Shown piece after piece: positions 6,552 to 16,580 of a DNA stretch of 64,000 nucleotides. Location: positions 62,001 to 126,000 of the forward strand of contig JAFLCN010000010.1 of NCBI GenBank assembly GCA_017303555.1, given 5' to 3'. A program made the translations under genes and the position numbers. Source of the stretch: Planctomycetota bacterium (GTDB lineage: Bacteria; Planctomycetota; Phycisphaerae; Phycisphaerales; UBA1924). Position 1 is the first letter of the stretch; the number at the start of each line of letters is the position of its first letter. The notes under the pieces are model-generated. The model was given only the letters and a program-made list of their open reading frames with translations. It ran no database searches and was not told the origin of the DNA.

Positions 6552-9070
6552 AGCGAGAAAGAAGCCCCGTGCCGACGACTCTGAAATTCGCGTGCGACCT
6601 GCGCCACGGGCTGCATGCGCGGCCGGCGAGTTTGATCGCGCAGATCGCGGAGAAGTCGAAATCCCGGGTGTTGGTGCGAAAGACGGGGGCGGACGAGGCG
6701 GATGCGCGGAGCGTGCTGTCGGTGATCGCGCTCGATATTCAGCCGGGGAATCCGTGGGAAATTTCGATCGAAGGTGCGGACGAGGGCGCGGTCGCCCGGC
6801 AGCTCGAATCGCTGGTGCATTCGCACTTTGGTGAGACCGCAGACGCTGATGGAGAGTTTGTTGAAGATGCACCGGCACGCGTGCCTGCGGCACTAAAGCG
6901 GATGGGTGTTGAAGTTGTATCGGGCACACCCGCCTCGCGCGGGGCGGGGCGGGGCAAACTGGTGTTTGTGCGGGCGCGAGCGCTGACCGAGCGTGTGCCG
7001 GATCGGTCGACGGAGAGTGTCGAGGCGGAACAGGCAAGGCTGAAGCGGGCGCTTGAAGCGGCGGGTGAAGATATCGAGACGCGGATGCGTCGCGCCAGCG
7101 GGACGGCGGCGGACCTGCTCGCGGCGCACCGGATCATGCTGGATGATTCGCAGTTGCTGGCGTTGATCGAGCAGAAGATTGCCGGAGGGATGACGGCGGA
7201 GCGCGCGGTCGCGCACGCCGCGGAAGCGTTTGGGGAGAAGTTGAGGGCGGCGGCAAGCCCGTTGATCCGCGAGCGGGCGGCGGATGTGCGGGACTTGGCG
7301 GTGCAGATCCTGAGCGCGATGGGCGTTGAATTTGCCGAGGATGCGCCGACGCTGACGGAAGGATCGATTCTGGTGTCCGAGTCGATGACGCCGGGACAGC
7401 TTTTGAAAGTTGATGCGACGAAGATTGCGGGGCTGGTGCTCGGCGAAGTCGGGTTGACCTCGCATGTGATCATTCTGGCGCGATCGATGGGCGTGCCGGC
7501 GATTGTGGGGGTGCCGAATTCGTTTGTGCGATCGGGAAAGGCAGGCCCGGCGCTGCTTGATGGGACGTTCGGGTTCGTTGCGGCGGACCCTTCGGCGGCG
7601 GTGATCCGGCTGTACGACTTTGATGTGCGGGCGCGGGCGGAGCGGAAGGACTTTCTTGCATCGTTTGGGCTGACGAGCGGGCGGACGCGTGATGGCGTGC
7701 CCTTTGAAATCGGAGCGAACGCATCGTCGGCGGCAGATGTGGAGAGGGCGATCGCGGGTGGAGCGGACGGGATCGGGCTGTTTCGCACGGAGTTTCTGTA
7801 TCTCGGTCGGGCGCACGCGCCGACGGAGGATGAGCTTGTGCGGGTTTTCTCGGCGGTCGTGAAGCACGCCGCGGGGAAGCCGGTGATCTTTCGGACTTTT
7901 GACATCGGGGCCGACAAGCCCGCGCCGTTTCTGCACTTGGCGGGGGAAGAGAATCCGTTTCTTGGTGCGCGGGGTGCGCGGCTCTACAAGAAGCACGCAA
8001 CGCTGCTGCGGACGCAGCTTCGCTCGATCGTTCGCGCGGCGGGTGCGATTCCGGGCGCGAAGGTACGGGTGATGGCGCCGATGATCACGAATGCGGAAGA
8101 GATGAAGTGGTTTCGCGAGCAGGTGCGGGCGGTTGAAAAGAATCTTGCGAATGGCGGGTTCAGGGCGGAGCCGCTGCGGGTGGGGATGATGCTGGAGACG
8201 CCGGCTGCCGCGGCGAATGTGCGGGCGTTTGTTGAGCATGCGGACTTTTTCAGTCTCGGGACGAATGACCTGTCGCAGTACTGGTTTGCTTCGGATCGGG
8301 GGAATGCGGCGGTCGCGCCGATCGTGGATGAGATGGATGCGTCGTTTCTTGAATTGATCCGCAAGGCGGTGAGCGATGCGAAGAGCGCGGGGAAGTGGAT
8401 CGGGATGTGCGGCGAGATGGCGTCGAGTGCGGAGTATTTGCCGGTGCTGGTGGCGCTCGGGCTTGATGAGATCAGCATTGCGGGCGCGACCGGGGCGGAT
8501 GTGAAGTATCGGTTGTCGAGGGTGGATTCCGGGGCGGTCCGCGGCGCGCTGGATGAGGCCCTGCGCGAGGGCGCGAGCGTGCGCGAGAGGTTTGCTTCGA
8601 TGCGGAGCGGTGTGGGGCTTGCGCCGATTGCGGATGAGTTGATCCGGCTGGATTGCGAGGCGACGAACAAGGAAGAGGCGATTCGCGAGATGGTGGGGCT
8701 GCTTTCGAGCGCGGGGCGGACGGATCTGCCGTGGGAATTGGAAGAGGCGGTTTGGGCGCGGGAGGAGACGTATTCGACGGGGCTGGGATTTGGATTTGCT
8801 GTGCCGCACTGTCGGAGCAGGGCGGTTGAGGCGGTGTCGATCGCGGTGGGGAGATTGAAGAAAGAGGTGGAGTGGGGATCGAACGATGGAGTGCCGGTGC
8901 GGCACGTGCTTTTGCTCGCGGTGCCGGAGGATGTGGATGCGAAGGCGCACTTGCAGGTGCTCGCAAGGCTGGCGCGGAAGCTGGTGCACGAAGAGTTTCG
9001 GGGTGCGGTTGAGAAGTGCGGGACGGTGGATGGGTTGAGGGAGTTGCTGAAGGGGGAGCTTGGGTTGTGA
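6548..9070 (+). CDS. PTS multiphosphoryl transfer protein, HPr-EI-EIIA fusion
   Basis: An 840-residue cytoplasmic fusion carrying the general and the sugar-specific phosphocarriers. HPr is N-terminal with GLHARPAS (phospho-His23). EI follows, with the active His306 in GLTSHVIILAR, the PEP-binding GIGLFRTEFLYL and SLGTNDLSQYW motifs, and GMCGEM with its cysteine. EIIA is C-terminal with AVPHC (His754). The order HPr-EI-EIIA differs from enteric FPr, which begins with EIIA. The start used is GTG 6548 in a GTGA overlap with EIIB; an in-frame GTG at 6569 directly before PTTLKF is also possible. No 1-phosphofructokinase gene is next to it. Confidence 0.93.
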   Translation: MKRERSPVPTTLKFACDLRHGLHARPASLIAQIAEKSKSRVLVRKTGADEADARSVLSVIALDIQPGNPWEISIEGADEGAVARQLESLVHSHFGETADADGEFVEDAPARVPAALKRMGVEVVSGTPASRGAGRGKLVFVRARALTERVPDRSTESVEAEQARLKRALEAAGEDIETRMRRASGTAADLLAAHRIMLDDSQLLALIEQKIAGGMTAERAVAHAAEAFGEKLRAAASPLIRERAADVRDLAVQILSAMGVEFAEDAPTLTEGSILVSESMTPGQLLKVDATKIAGLVLGEVGLTSHVIILARSMGVPAIVGVPNSFVRSGKAGPALLDGTFGFVAADPSAAVIRLYDFDVRARAERKDFLASFGLTSGRTRDGVPFEIGANASSAADVERAIAGGADGIGLFRTEFLYLGRAHAPTEDELVRVFSAVVKHAAGKPVIFRTFDIGADKPAPFLHLAGEENPFLGARGARLYKKHATLLRTQLRSIVRAAGAIPGAKVRVMAPMITNAEEMKWFREQVRAVEKNLANGGFRAEPLRVGMMLETPAAAANVRAFVEHADFFSLGTNDLSQYWFASDRGNAAVAPIVDEMDASFLELIRKAVSDAKSAGKWIGMCGEMASSAEYLPVLVALGLDEISIAGATGADVKYRLSRVDSGAVRGALDEALREGASVRERFASMRSGVGLAPIADELIRLDCEATNKEEAIREMVGLLSSAGRTDLPWELEEAVWAREETYSTGLGFGFAVPHCRSRAVEAVSIAVGRLKKEVEWGSNDGVPVRHVLLLAVPEDVDAKAHLQVLARLARKLVHEEFRGAVEKCGTVDGLRELLKGELGL

Positions 9071-9086
9071 GGAAAGCGGTGTTCGC

Positions 9087-9263
9087 CGCAGATCGAAGAT
9101 CCGCCGTGGCGGAGTCGCAGAGGACGCAGAGAGAAGACAAGTCGGAAGGAATTGGAAGAGGACGAGATATGAAGAGCAAGAATGAGAACGCACGAAGATC
9201 CAGGTTCAATCCTTCGCTCCGCGCTCTCTGCGACTCCGCCACGGCGGATCTGCGATCTGCGTT
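9087..9263. repeat. CACAGAG-type inverted repeat, copy 3, at the GH38 gene start
   Basis: The left arm contains gatccgccgtggcggagtcg and cagaggacgcagag. The right arm contains ctctctgcgactccgccacg and gcggatctgcgatctgcg. This is the longest copy. Its right arm lies in the open reading frame upstream of the mannosidase signal peptide and is translated if the ATG at 9169 is used. Confidence 0.75.
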
Positions 9264-12200
9264 GAAAATTGTCTTCCCCAGAATGTCCGTTGTGGCGGCA
9301 GCGTGCCTCATCCAGAGTGCGGGTGCCTCGGAGCCGGTCAAGGCACCGGCGCCGCCGGAAGTGCAGCTCACTTCGAAGCCGACTTTGTATGTGGTCGGAT
9401 ACGCGCACCTGGATACGGAGTGGCGGTGGTCGTATCCGCAGACGATCCGGGAGTTCATCGCGGACACGCTGCACAAGAACTTTGATCTGTTCGAGAAGTA
9501 TCCGGATTATGTGTTCAATTTCTCGGGGTCGCGCCGGTATGAGATGATGCGCGAGTACTACCCGGCCGAGTATGAAAAGCTGAAGGGGTATGTCGCGGCA
9601 GGCAAGTGGTTCCCGTGCGGATCGTCGGTGGATGAGAACGACGCGAACGTGCCGTCTGCGGAATCGTTTGTGCGGCAGGTGATGTATGGGAACAAGTTCT
9701 TCCGCAAAGAGTTCGGGATCGCGAGCGAGGAGTTCATGTTGCCGGACTGCTTCGGCTTTCCTGCGGCACTGCCAACTCTGCTGAATCACTGCGGAATTCA
9801 GGGCTTTTCGACACAGAAGCTGACGTGGGGTTCGCCGGTCGGGATTCCGTTCAAGGTGGGCCGCTGGATCGGACCGGACGACAGCGAGGTGCTCGCGGCA
9901 CTTGATCCGGGGGCGTATGTCGGGCAGGTGAAGGAGAACCTGGCGAACAGCGAAAGCTGGAAGACGCGCATAGACAACAACGGGAAGAAGTCGGGGTTGT
10001 TTGTCGATTACCACTACTACGGCACGGGCGACATGGGTGGGTCACCGACGCCGGAGTCGGTGGCGAAGGTGCAGGAGAGCGTGCGCACGGACGGCGCGAT
10101 CAAGGTGATCACGGGGCCGGCGGATTGGATGTTCAAGGCGATCAATCTGCATCCGGAAAAACGGGCGACGCTGCCGACGTACAAGGGCGAGTTGCTGCTG
10201 ACGGAGCATTCGGCGGGGTCGATCACATCGCAGGCGTACATGAAGCGGTGGAACCGGAAGAATGAGATTCTGGCGGATGCCGCGGAAAGGGCGGCGGCTG
10301 GCGCGTGGTGGCTGACGGGCGAGACGTATCCGGCGCAGCGATTGGAAGAGGCGTGGGCGCTGGTGCTCGGCTCGCAGATGCACGACATTCTGCCGGGGAC
10401 GAGTTTGCCAAAGGCGTACGAGTATGCGTGGAACGATGAAGTGGTGGCGGGGAACATCTTCTCGCAGGTGCTGACGCACGCGGTGGACACGATTTCATCG
10501 CAGATGGATACGCACACCCAGGGGACGAGTGTGGTGGTGTACAACCCGCTCGCGATCGAACGCGCGGATGCCGTCGATGCGGAAATTCCGTGGGCGAGCG
10601 AGTGGCGCGCGGTGCGGGTGATCGGGCCGGATGGTGCGGATGTGCCGGCGCAGGTTGTTTCGGTCGAGGGCGGGAAGGCGCATGTTGTGTTTGTGCCTCG
10701 GATGGCGTCGATGTCGCTGGCGACGTTTGATGTGCGGCCGATCAAGCAACTGGCGGGCGGACCGGTGGACTTGAAGGTCACGGAGCGCGGGCTGGAGAGC
10801 AAGTTTCTAAAGGTGACGATCGGCGAGAACGGTGATGTGACGTCGGTCTTCGATAAGATGGGAAATCGCGAGGTGCTGGCGGAGCCGATTCGGCTGGCGT
10901 TGCTCTATGAGAAGCCTCGCGATTGGCCGGCGTGGAATATGGATTGGGCGGATCGGCAGTTGCCGCCCAAGAGCTTTGTGGGGCAGGCGGGTGATACGCC
11001 GGCGACGATTAGCATTGTTGAGAACGGGCCGGCGCGGGTTGCGATCAGGGTGGCACGCGAGCATGGCGGATCGTTCTTCACGCAGATTGTGCGGCTGGGG
11101 GGCGAGGGCGATCGCGTGGAGTTTGATTCGCACATTGATTGGAACACGCAGGAGCGGAGCCTGAAGCAGACGTTTGTGCTTGCCGCGGCGAACCCGCTGG
11201 CGACGTACGACATTCAGGCGGGCGCGATCAAGCGGAACAACAACAGCGAGAAGCGGTACGAGAATCCGTCGCACCAGTGGTTTGACCTGACCGACACTTC
11301 TGGGGAATTTGGCGCTTCGGTGTTGAGCGACAGCAAGTACGGCTCGGACAAGCCGGACGACAAGACGCTGCGGCTGACGATGCTGTATACGCCGGGTGTG
11401 CGGGGCGGGTATCAGGATCAAGGAACGCAGGACATCGGGCGGCACGAGATGCTGTCGGCGCTCTATCCGCACGCGGGCGACTGGTCGAATGCGAAGACGG
11501 TCGAGCAGGCGATGCGTGTGAATGCGCCGATGCGGGTGTTTGTTGTGCCGCGGCACGCGGGGGCGCTGGGGAAGCAGGTTTCGCTTGGGTCGATCGCCGG
11601 TGAGGGTGTGCAAGTTGTCGCGATGAAGAAGGCGGAGGAGTCGGACGCGGTGATTGTGCGGCTGCGCGAGACGCGCGGGCAGCAATCGTCGGGCACGATC
11701 CGGATCGGGAGTGGAATTGCAAGCGCGGTGCGTGTGGATGGGCAGGAGCGCGAGACGGCTCCGGCGACAGTGGACAATGGAACGCTGAAGGCGGAATTGA
11801 CGCCGTTCAGCATGAAGGCGTTTGCGGTGAAGCTGCGTGAGGGGGCGTCGAAGCCGGGGTTGCCGACCCATAAGCCGGTGGCGATCGCGTTTGATACGAA
11901 GGTGGCGACGACGAACGGTGCGCGGGGCGATGCGGCGATTGATGGAGAGAAGAGGTCGCTGGCAAGGGAACAGATGCCGCGAGAACTGATGGTGCAGGGC
12001 GTGCCGGTCCAGTTTGGAGGACCGAACGGAGAGGCGCTTGCGTGTAAAGGGCAGGAGATTGAGTTGCCTTCCAGCACCGGAGGCGTTGTCTATGTGCTCG
12101 CGGCAGCGCGGAACGGCGATAAGCAGGTCGAGTTTGCGATCGGGAATGCGAAGCAAAAGCAGACGGTGCAGTTCTGGCGCGGGTATGTCGGCCAGTGGGA

Positions 12201-13593
12201 TAACCGGCTCTGGAAGGGCGAAGTGCCGGAGATGGCGTTCCAGTGGAAGAACGAGTGGGCGGGATTGGTGCCGGGGTATGTGAAGCCCGCGCCGATCGCG
12301 TGGTACAGCTCGCACTATCACACGCCGAAGGGTGATGCGCACTATCAGTATTCGTACGTGTTCGCGCATGCGATCGATGCGCCGGCGGGGGCGAAGACGC
12401 TGACGCTGCCGAACGACGCGGATGTGCTGGTGTTCGGCGCGACGCTGGTGGAGGGGAAGAACGGAACGGCGGTGCCCGCCTGGCCGCTGTTTGACACGCT
12501 GAAGGAACACACAGAGGGTGCTGTCCGGGTTGTGACTTCGGGGGAGCCGAACGATGCGGTGACGGTGAGCATTCGGCCGGAGTTGTATTGGAGAGATGGG
12601 GCGATTCGGTATACGAGGGATGGGAGTGCTGTCAGCGCGGCTTCGCCGGTGTATGTGGGGCCGTTTATGGCGAGCAAGCCGGTTACCGTGAGCACGGCGA
12701 TGGTGGATGAGAACGGCAAGCTCGGCCGCGTGAGCACGTTTGATGTGAAGGTGCAGGACACGACGGCGCCGAAGCTGGTTCAGACCGATGCTTGCGTTGG
12801 AAGCCGACGTGTGACATTCACATTCAGTGAACCGCTGGATACGGCCGTGGTCAATCGAGAGAACTGGTCGGCCATTCACATGATTTCTGATTCGGCTGGG
12901 GTTCGGAATGACGCGATCAACTCGATTGTGCTATCGCCGGATGGGCGCAGCGTTGTGCTCGAGATGGGCTCGCCGCTCAGCGCGGCGACCTCTTGCCAAA
13001 TTAGGGCGAAGCAGATTGGGGATCGAGCGCCCAAACCGAATTACGTCAAGTTGGACAAACTGTTGAGTCTTCGCGGACCTGTCTACACGCTCGAGTCGTT
13101 CGCGCCGGGTTCGCCGACGCTCGAAGTAAAGGATGTGAACGGACTGCCGGTGAAGGCCGGTCAGCCGTGGACGATGAATTGCTTTATCAAGATGGACAAG
13201 CAGCCGGAGAATAGGACGCTGATTGCCGGGTTTGGAAGAACGTCGCGTGCGAATGGCGGCGATGGGCGATACCTGGCGAAATTCTCGGGCGGCGCGCACT
13301 TCTGGAGCCATCATGGCGATCTCTCGAGCAAGACGCCGCTCGATGTCGGCAAGTGGCAGATGCTGACAGTGACGTTCGACGGGAAGACGGTGCGGATGTA
13401 TAAGGACGGAGCGCTGATCGGCGAGAACGAGGGAGAGTTGGCGGAGGATGAGAATGTCGTCCGTATTGCGCCGCTTGATCCGTGGGAGAAGGAGCGGAGG
13501 TTTGAGGGCGAGATTCGGGCCTTCACGATCTGGGATCAGGCGCTGACAGAGGATGCACTCAAGTCGATGCACGATGAGGCGAAGCTGCCGTGA
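9169..13593 (+). CDS. Exported GH38 alpha-mannosidase with C-terminal LamG-like domain
   Basis: About 1474 residues from ATG 9169, which has a purine-rich ribosome-binding site (ggaagaggacgag); ATG 9283 would start at MSVVAAACLIQSAGAS and has none. GH38 retaining alpha-mannosidase features are clear: YAHLDTEWRWSYPQT (zinc-binding His-x-Asp), LPDCFGFPAALP (probable nucleophile Asp), and HDILPGTS near the end of the catalytic core. Past the beta-sandwich domains come a chitobiase-type segment (YTRDGSAVSAASPVYVG), an Ig-like segment, and a final LamG/concanavalin-type domain (WQMLTVTFDGKTVRMYKDGA). A hydrophobic stretch followed by GAS suggests export. It lies 98 nt after the PTS genes and overlaps the next gene by 4 nt. 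The N-terminal extension is encoded by inverted-repeat sequence, so the true start is uncertain. Confidence 0.87.
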   Translation: MKSKNENARRSRFNPSLRALCDSATADLRSALKIVFPRMSVVAAACLIQSAGASEPVKAPAPPEVQLTSKPTLYVVGYAHLDTEWRWSYPQTIREFIADTLHKNFDLFEKYPDYVFNFSGSRRYEMMREYYPAEYEKLKGYVAAGKWFPCGSSVDENDANVPSAESFVRQVMYGNKFFRKEFGIASEEFMLPDCFGFPAALPTLLNHCGIQGFSTQKLTWGSPVGIPFKVGRWIGPDDSEVLAALDPGAYVGQVKENLANSESWKTRIDNNGKKSGLFVDYHYYGTGDMGGSPTPESVAKVQESVRTDGAIKVITGPADWMFKAINLHPEKRATLPTYKGELLLTEHSAGSITSQAYMKRWNRKNEILADAAERAAAGAWWLTGETYPAQRLEEAWALVLGSQMHDILPGTSLPKAYEYAWNDEVVAGNIFSQVLTHAVDTISSQMDTHTQGTSVVVYNPLAIERADAVDAEIPWASEWRAVRVIGPDGADVPAQVVSVEGGKAHVVFVPRMASMSLATFDVRPIKQLAGGPVDLKVTERGLESKFLKVTIGENGDVTSVFDKMGNREVLAEPIRLALLYEKPRDWPAWNMDWADRQLPPKSFVGQAGDTPATISIVENGPARVAIRVAREHGGSFFTQIVRLGGEGDRVEFDSHIDWNTQERSLKQTFVLAAANPLATYDIQAGAIKRNNNSEKRYENPSHQWFDLTDTSGEFGASVLSDSKYGSDKPDDKTLRLTMLYTPGVRGGYQDQGTQDIGRHEMLSALYPHAGDWSNAKTVEQAMRVNAPMRVFVVPRHAGALGKQVSLGSIAGEGVQVVAMKKAEESDAVIVRLRETRGQQSSGTIRIGSGIASAVRVDGQERETAPATVDNGTLKAELTPFSMKAFAVKLREGASKPGLPTHKPVAIAFDTKVATTNGARGDAAIDGEKRSLAREQMPRELMVQGVPVQFGGPNGEALACKGQEIELPSSTGGVVYVLAAARNGDKQVEFAIGNAKQKQTVQFWRGYVGQWDNRLWKGEVPEMAFQWKNEWAGLVPGYVKPAPIAWYSSHYHTPKGDAHYQYSYVFAHAIDAPAGAKTLTLPNDADVLVFGATLVEGKNGTAVPAWPLFDTLKEHTEGAVRVVTSGEPNDAVTVSIRPELYWRDGAIRYTRDGSAVSAASPVYVGPFMASKPVTVSTAMVDENGKLGRVSTFDVKVQDTTAPKLVQTDACVGSRRVTFTFSEPLDTAVVNRENWSAIHMISDSAGVRNDAINSIVLSPDGRSVVLEMGSPLSAATSCQIRAKQIGDRAPKPNYVKLDKLLSLRGPVYTLESFAPGSPTLEVKDVNGLPVKAGQPWTMNCFIKMDKQPENRTLIAGFGRTSRANGGDGRYLAKFSGGAHFWSHHGDLSSKTPLDVGKWQMLTVTFDGKTVRMYKDGALIGENEGELAEDENVVRIAPLDPWEKERRFEGEIRAFTIWDQALTEDALKSMHDEAKLP

Positions 13594-14831
13594 GGTGGCT
13601 GGCGCGGCTGCTTGTTGTGCTTGCCGCGGTCGTGGCGGCACGGAGCGCGCTGGCGCATCCGGCGGTTCGGTGCGCCGCGATGTTGAAAGTGAATGCCGAC
13701 GGCCGCGGCACGCTCACGATTCGGTTCGATGTGCCGGCGTTTGTGCTGAACGAGGAGCCGTTCAAGATCGCCGATGAGCCGATGTGGGCGTTTGTGGATG
13801 GATCGGTGATCGAGGTCGAACGGTTGCTGCGGGATGGCGCGGGCAGGCTCCAGCGGCACGTGCGTGTTCGGACGGACGGAGCGGACGTGCCGATCGTGTT
13901 GCGGTCGTTTCCGACGCTGGCGGACTTTGACCGGTGGAAGAGCGATATTCGAACGCCGGACGAGAAGCCGCGGCTGCCGTGGATGGCGGAGGCGGTGATT
14001 GAGTTTGAGGTCGTGTCATCGTCCAAGGCTCCCACCCCCAATCTCCTCCCACAGGGAAGCGGCTCCGGATTGACCGTTCGATTGCCGGAAGTGCTGGGCG
14101 ACATCGTGCTCGCGGTCGAAGTGCCCGGTGCGGAAGCTCAGGCGATGGTGCTCAAGCCGGGTGAACAAAGTCCGGGGTTTCAGTGGAAGCGGTCGGCCGC
14201 TTCCACGGCGGAAACGCGCGAAGAACAGCAAGTGGCACACGGGTTTGTTTCGTTCATTCGGATGGGGATCGAGCACATCGTGCCGCACGGGCTTGATCAC
14301 ATGTTGTTCATTCTGGGGCTGTATCTCGCGAGTCCGGGGTTGCGGTCGTTATTGATCTTGGTAACGACGTTCACGCTGGCACATTCGGTGACGCTGGCGC
14401 TGGCAGCGACGGGACTCGTCGTTGCGCCGCCTCGCGTCATTGAGCCGCTGATTGCGATCTCGATCGCGGCGGTGGCGATTGAGAACATCGTCACGAAGCC
14501 GAAGTTGGCAGATGGTGAGCAGAATCAGAAGCGATCAATCCGGCAGGACGCGGTTCGGGCGGCGATTGTGTTTGCGTTTGGGCTGGTGCACGGGCTTGGA
14601 TTTGCGTCGGCGTTTGAGGAGATGGAGTTGCCGCGGAGCGTGCTCGTGCCGGCGCTCGTGGGGTTCAATGTTGGCGTGGAAGTGGGGCAGTTGTTGGTGT
14701 TGTGCGGCGCGTTTGTGTTGATCGGTTGGGCGGCGAAGAAGACGTGGTATCGCAGGGGCGTAGTGATACCCGGGTCGATCGCGATTGCATGTGTCGGGTT
14801 GTATTGGGCGGTGACGCGGGTCGCGGGGTAG
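13590..14831 (+). CDS. HupE/UreJ-like membrane protein with periplasmic N-terminal domain
   Basis: A 413-residue protein: a signal peptide (MRWLARLLVVLAAVVAARSALA, cleaved before HP), a periplasmic domain of about 200 residues, then about six transmembrane segments. The membrane part begins with SFIRMGIEHIVPHGLDHMLF and continues LVTTFTLAHSVTLALA, the HupE/UreJ_2 signature with conserved His residues thought to bind metal. HupE proteins are nickel or related metal permeases, but this long two-part type is mostly uncharacterised. The GTG start lies inside the GH38 stop (GTGA). A Pro/Ser/Gly patch (APTPNLLPQGSGSG) appears to come from an inserted repeat. Confidence 0.75.
   Translation: MRWLARLLVVLAAVVAARSALAHPAVRCAAMLKVNADGRGTLTIRFDVPAFVLNEEPFKIADEPMWAFVDGSVIEVERLLRDGAGRLQRHVRVRTDGADVPIVLRSFPTLADFDRWKSDIRTPDEKPRLPWMAEAVIEFEVVSSSKAPTPNLLPQGSGSGLTVRLPEVLGDIVLAVEVPGAEAQAMVLKPGEQSPGFQWKRSAASTAETREEQQVAHGFVSFIRMGIEHIVPHGLDHMLFILGLYLASPGLRSLLILVTTFTLAHSVTLALAATGLVVAPPRVIEPLIAISIAAVAIENIVTKPKLADGEQNQKRSIRQDAVRAAIVFAFGLVHGLGFASAFEEMELPRSVLVPALVGFNVGVEVGQLLVLCGAFVLIGWAAKKTWYRRGVVIPGSIAIACVGLYWAVTRVAG
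14029..14068. repeat. Second in-frame GC-rich insert sharing a core with the lysK insert
   Basis: Contains gctcccacccccaatctcct and then cccacagggaagcggc. It shares tcccacccccaa with the minus strand of the lysK insert. The encoded APTPNLLPQGSG interrupts an otherwise ordinary beta-rich periplasmic domain. Confidence 0.4.
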
Positions 14832-14849
14832 AAGCTCGTCACTATCGGG

Positions 14850-15137
14850 TTAGAGTCCGGCTTGGTACTCAAGTACTCTGCCCGCATCGGAAACGGTCAC
14901 AAACGCATAGCCACCAGGGGTTGGTGGTTCCTGAGTGAGATGGATTGTCCACTTGCGATATCCAGTCTTTACCGACTCAACGTGTGGGGACATCCATCCT
15001 CGTCGAGTTGCTTCTTTCACGGCGATCTTGGTTGCGTCATTCGCTGTTAGTCGCGAGTTGTTTGATGCGCATCCGCTTGAGGTTGCGATGCAGCTAAGCG
15101 AGAGGAGAAGTGAAAGTAGAAGCAGTTTGAGTTTCAT
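14850..15137 (-). CDS. Small predicted lipoprotein, PepSY-like
   Basis: About 95 residues from ATG 15137 (an in-frame ATG at 15146 adds three). A Leu-rich signal sequence (MKLKLLLLSLLLSLS) runs to a candidate lipidation cysteine in TSSGC, although the residue at -3 is Ser and not the usual aliphatic. The mature part has an alternating alpha/beta pattern, DATKIAVKEATRRGW then YRKWTIHLTQ and FVTVSDAGRVLEYQAGL, resembling small PepSY/YpeB-like domains. It is convergent with the HupE-like gene. Function unknown. Confidence 0.55.
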   Translation of the reverse strand: MKLKLLLLSLLLSLSCIATSSGCASNNSRLTANDATKIAVKEATRRGWMSPHVESVKTGYRKWTIHLTQEPPTPGGYAFVTVSDAGRVLEYQAGL

Positions 15138-15163
15138 GCGTTGCAAACTCTGTCGGTCGATTG

Positions 15164-16579
15164 CTACGTCGTGAGCGCGTTTCGCAAGCCTTCGACGGTC
15201 TTCTTCGCATCGCCGAAGAGGAGGAGCGTATTGGGCCTGAAAAACAGTGGGTTATCGATGCCGGCGTAGCCGCTGGCCATGCCGCGCTTCATGACGATGA
15301 CGGTGCCGGCTTTCCAGACTTCGATGACGGGCATGCCGGCGATGGGGCTGTTGGGGTCTTCGTAGGCGCTGGGGTTGACGATGTCGTTGGCGCCGATGAC
15401 GAGGACGAGATCGGTCTCGGGCATGTCTTCGTTGATCTCTTCCATCTCGAGGACGATGTCGTACGGAATGTCGGCTTCGGCGAGCAGCACGTTCATGTGG
15501 CCGGGAAGGCGACCGGCGACGGGATGGATGGCGAAGCGGACTTTGACGCCTCGTGATTGGAGTGAGCGCACGACATCGGAGAGCGCGTGCTGGGCCTGCG
15601 CGACGGCGAGGCCGTAGCCGGGGACGATGACGACGGACTTCGCAGTCTTGAGTTGCTCGGCAGCGCCGGCGATGTCGATCGAGCGGACTTCGCCTTGCGC
15701 GGCTGTGCTTGCGTTAGAAGACGTGCCTTCGGCGGTGCCGAACCCGCCGAGGATGACGCTGACGAGCGAGCGGTTCATGCCGCGGCACATGATGAGGCTG
15801 AGGATCGCGCCGCTGCTTCCGACGAGCGCGCCTGTGATGATGAGCAGGTCGTTTCCGAGCATGAAACCCGCGGCGGCGGCGGCCCAGCCCGAGTAGCTAT
15901 TGAGCATGGAGACGACGACGGGCATATCCGCGCCGCCGATGGCCATGACGGAATGTGCGCCGAGGATGCCGGTCACAACGATCGCGAAGATGAGTGGCCA
16001 GAGGCCGTTTGGTGCGGTTTCGGAGGAGCGGAAAAACCAGACACCGATGCCGACCGTGATGACGAGCATCATCAGGTTGATGAGATGGCGCGCGGGCAGG
16101 ATGAGCGGCTTGCCGGACATCGTGCCTTGCAGCTTGAGGAAGGCGATGACCGAGCCGGTGAAGGTGATCGCGCCGATGCAGATTCCGATGTAGATTTCGC
16201 CGAGATGGATCTTGTGCTCGGCGGGCGACATTTCACCGGCGTGGCCGAGGTAGGTGGCGAGGCCGACGAGGACCGCCGCGGCACCGACGAAGCTGTGGAG
16301 GATCGCGACGAGCTGGGGCATGGAGGTCATCTGCACGCGCCGGGCAAGGATGCCGCCGATGATCGCGCCGGGGACGAGCGCGACCATGAGAAGGCCGTAG
16401 CCGCTGAAATCGGGGCGCATCGCGGTCGCGAGGAGCGCGAGAAGCATGCCGGCGATGCCGAGGGCGTTGCCGCGGCGGGCCGATTCTTGTTTCGAGAGGC
16501 CGGCGAGGCTCAGGATGAAGAGCACGCTGGCGGCGATATACCCAATGTTCGAGAAACTGGTGCGGAGTGCTTCGCTCAT
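15164..16579 (-). CDS. pntB: NAD(P) transhydrogenase subunit beta
   Basis: A 471-residue membrane subunit of the proton-translocating transhydrogenase, which moves hydride between NADH and NADP+. About nine transmembrane helices are followed by the soluble NADP-binding domain III, with [39 protein letters not shown] and the GANDIVNP motif. The start chosen is ATG 16579, preceded by AGGAGG on the minus strand; the open frame extends further upstream only because it overlaps the end of pntA. It begins one nucleotide after the pntA stop. Confidence 0.95.
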   Translation of the reverse strand: MSEALRTSFSNIGYIAASVLFILSLAGLSKQESARRGNALGIAGMLLALLATAMRPDFSGYGLLMVALVPGAIIGGILARRVQMTSMPQLVAILHSFVGAAAVLVGLATYLGHAGEMSPAEHKIHLGEIYIGICIGAITFTGSVIAFLKLQGTMSGKPLILPARHLINLMMLVITVGIGVWFFRSSETAPNGLWPLIFAIVVTGILGAHSVMAIGGADMPVVVSMLNSYSGWAAAAAGFMLGNDLLIITGALVGSSGAILSLIMCRGMNRSLVSVILGGFGTAEGTSSNASTAAQGEVRSIDIAGAAEQLKTAKSVVIVPGYGLAVAQAQHALSDVVRSLQSRGVKVRFAIHPVAGRLPGHMNVLLAEADIPYDIVLEMEEINEDMPETDLVLVIGANDIVNPSAYEDPNSPIAGMPVIEVWKAGTVIVMKRGMASGYAGIDNPLFFRPNTLLLFGDAKKTVEGLRNALTT

Positions 16580-16580
16580 G

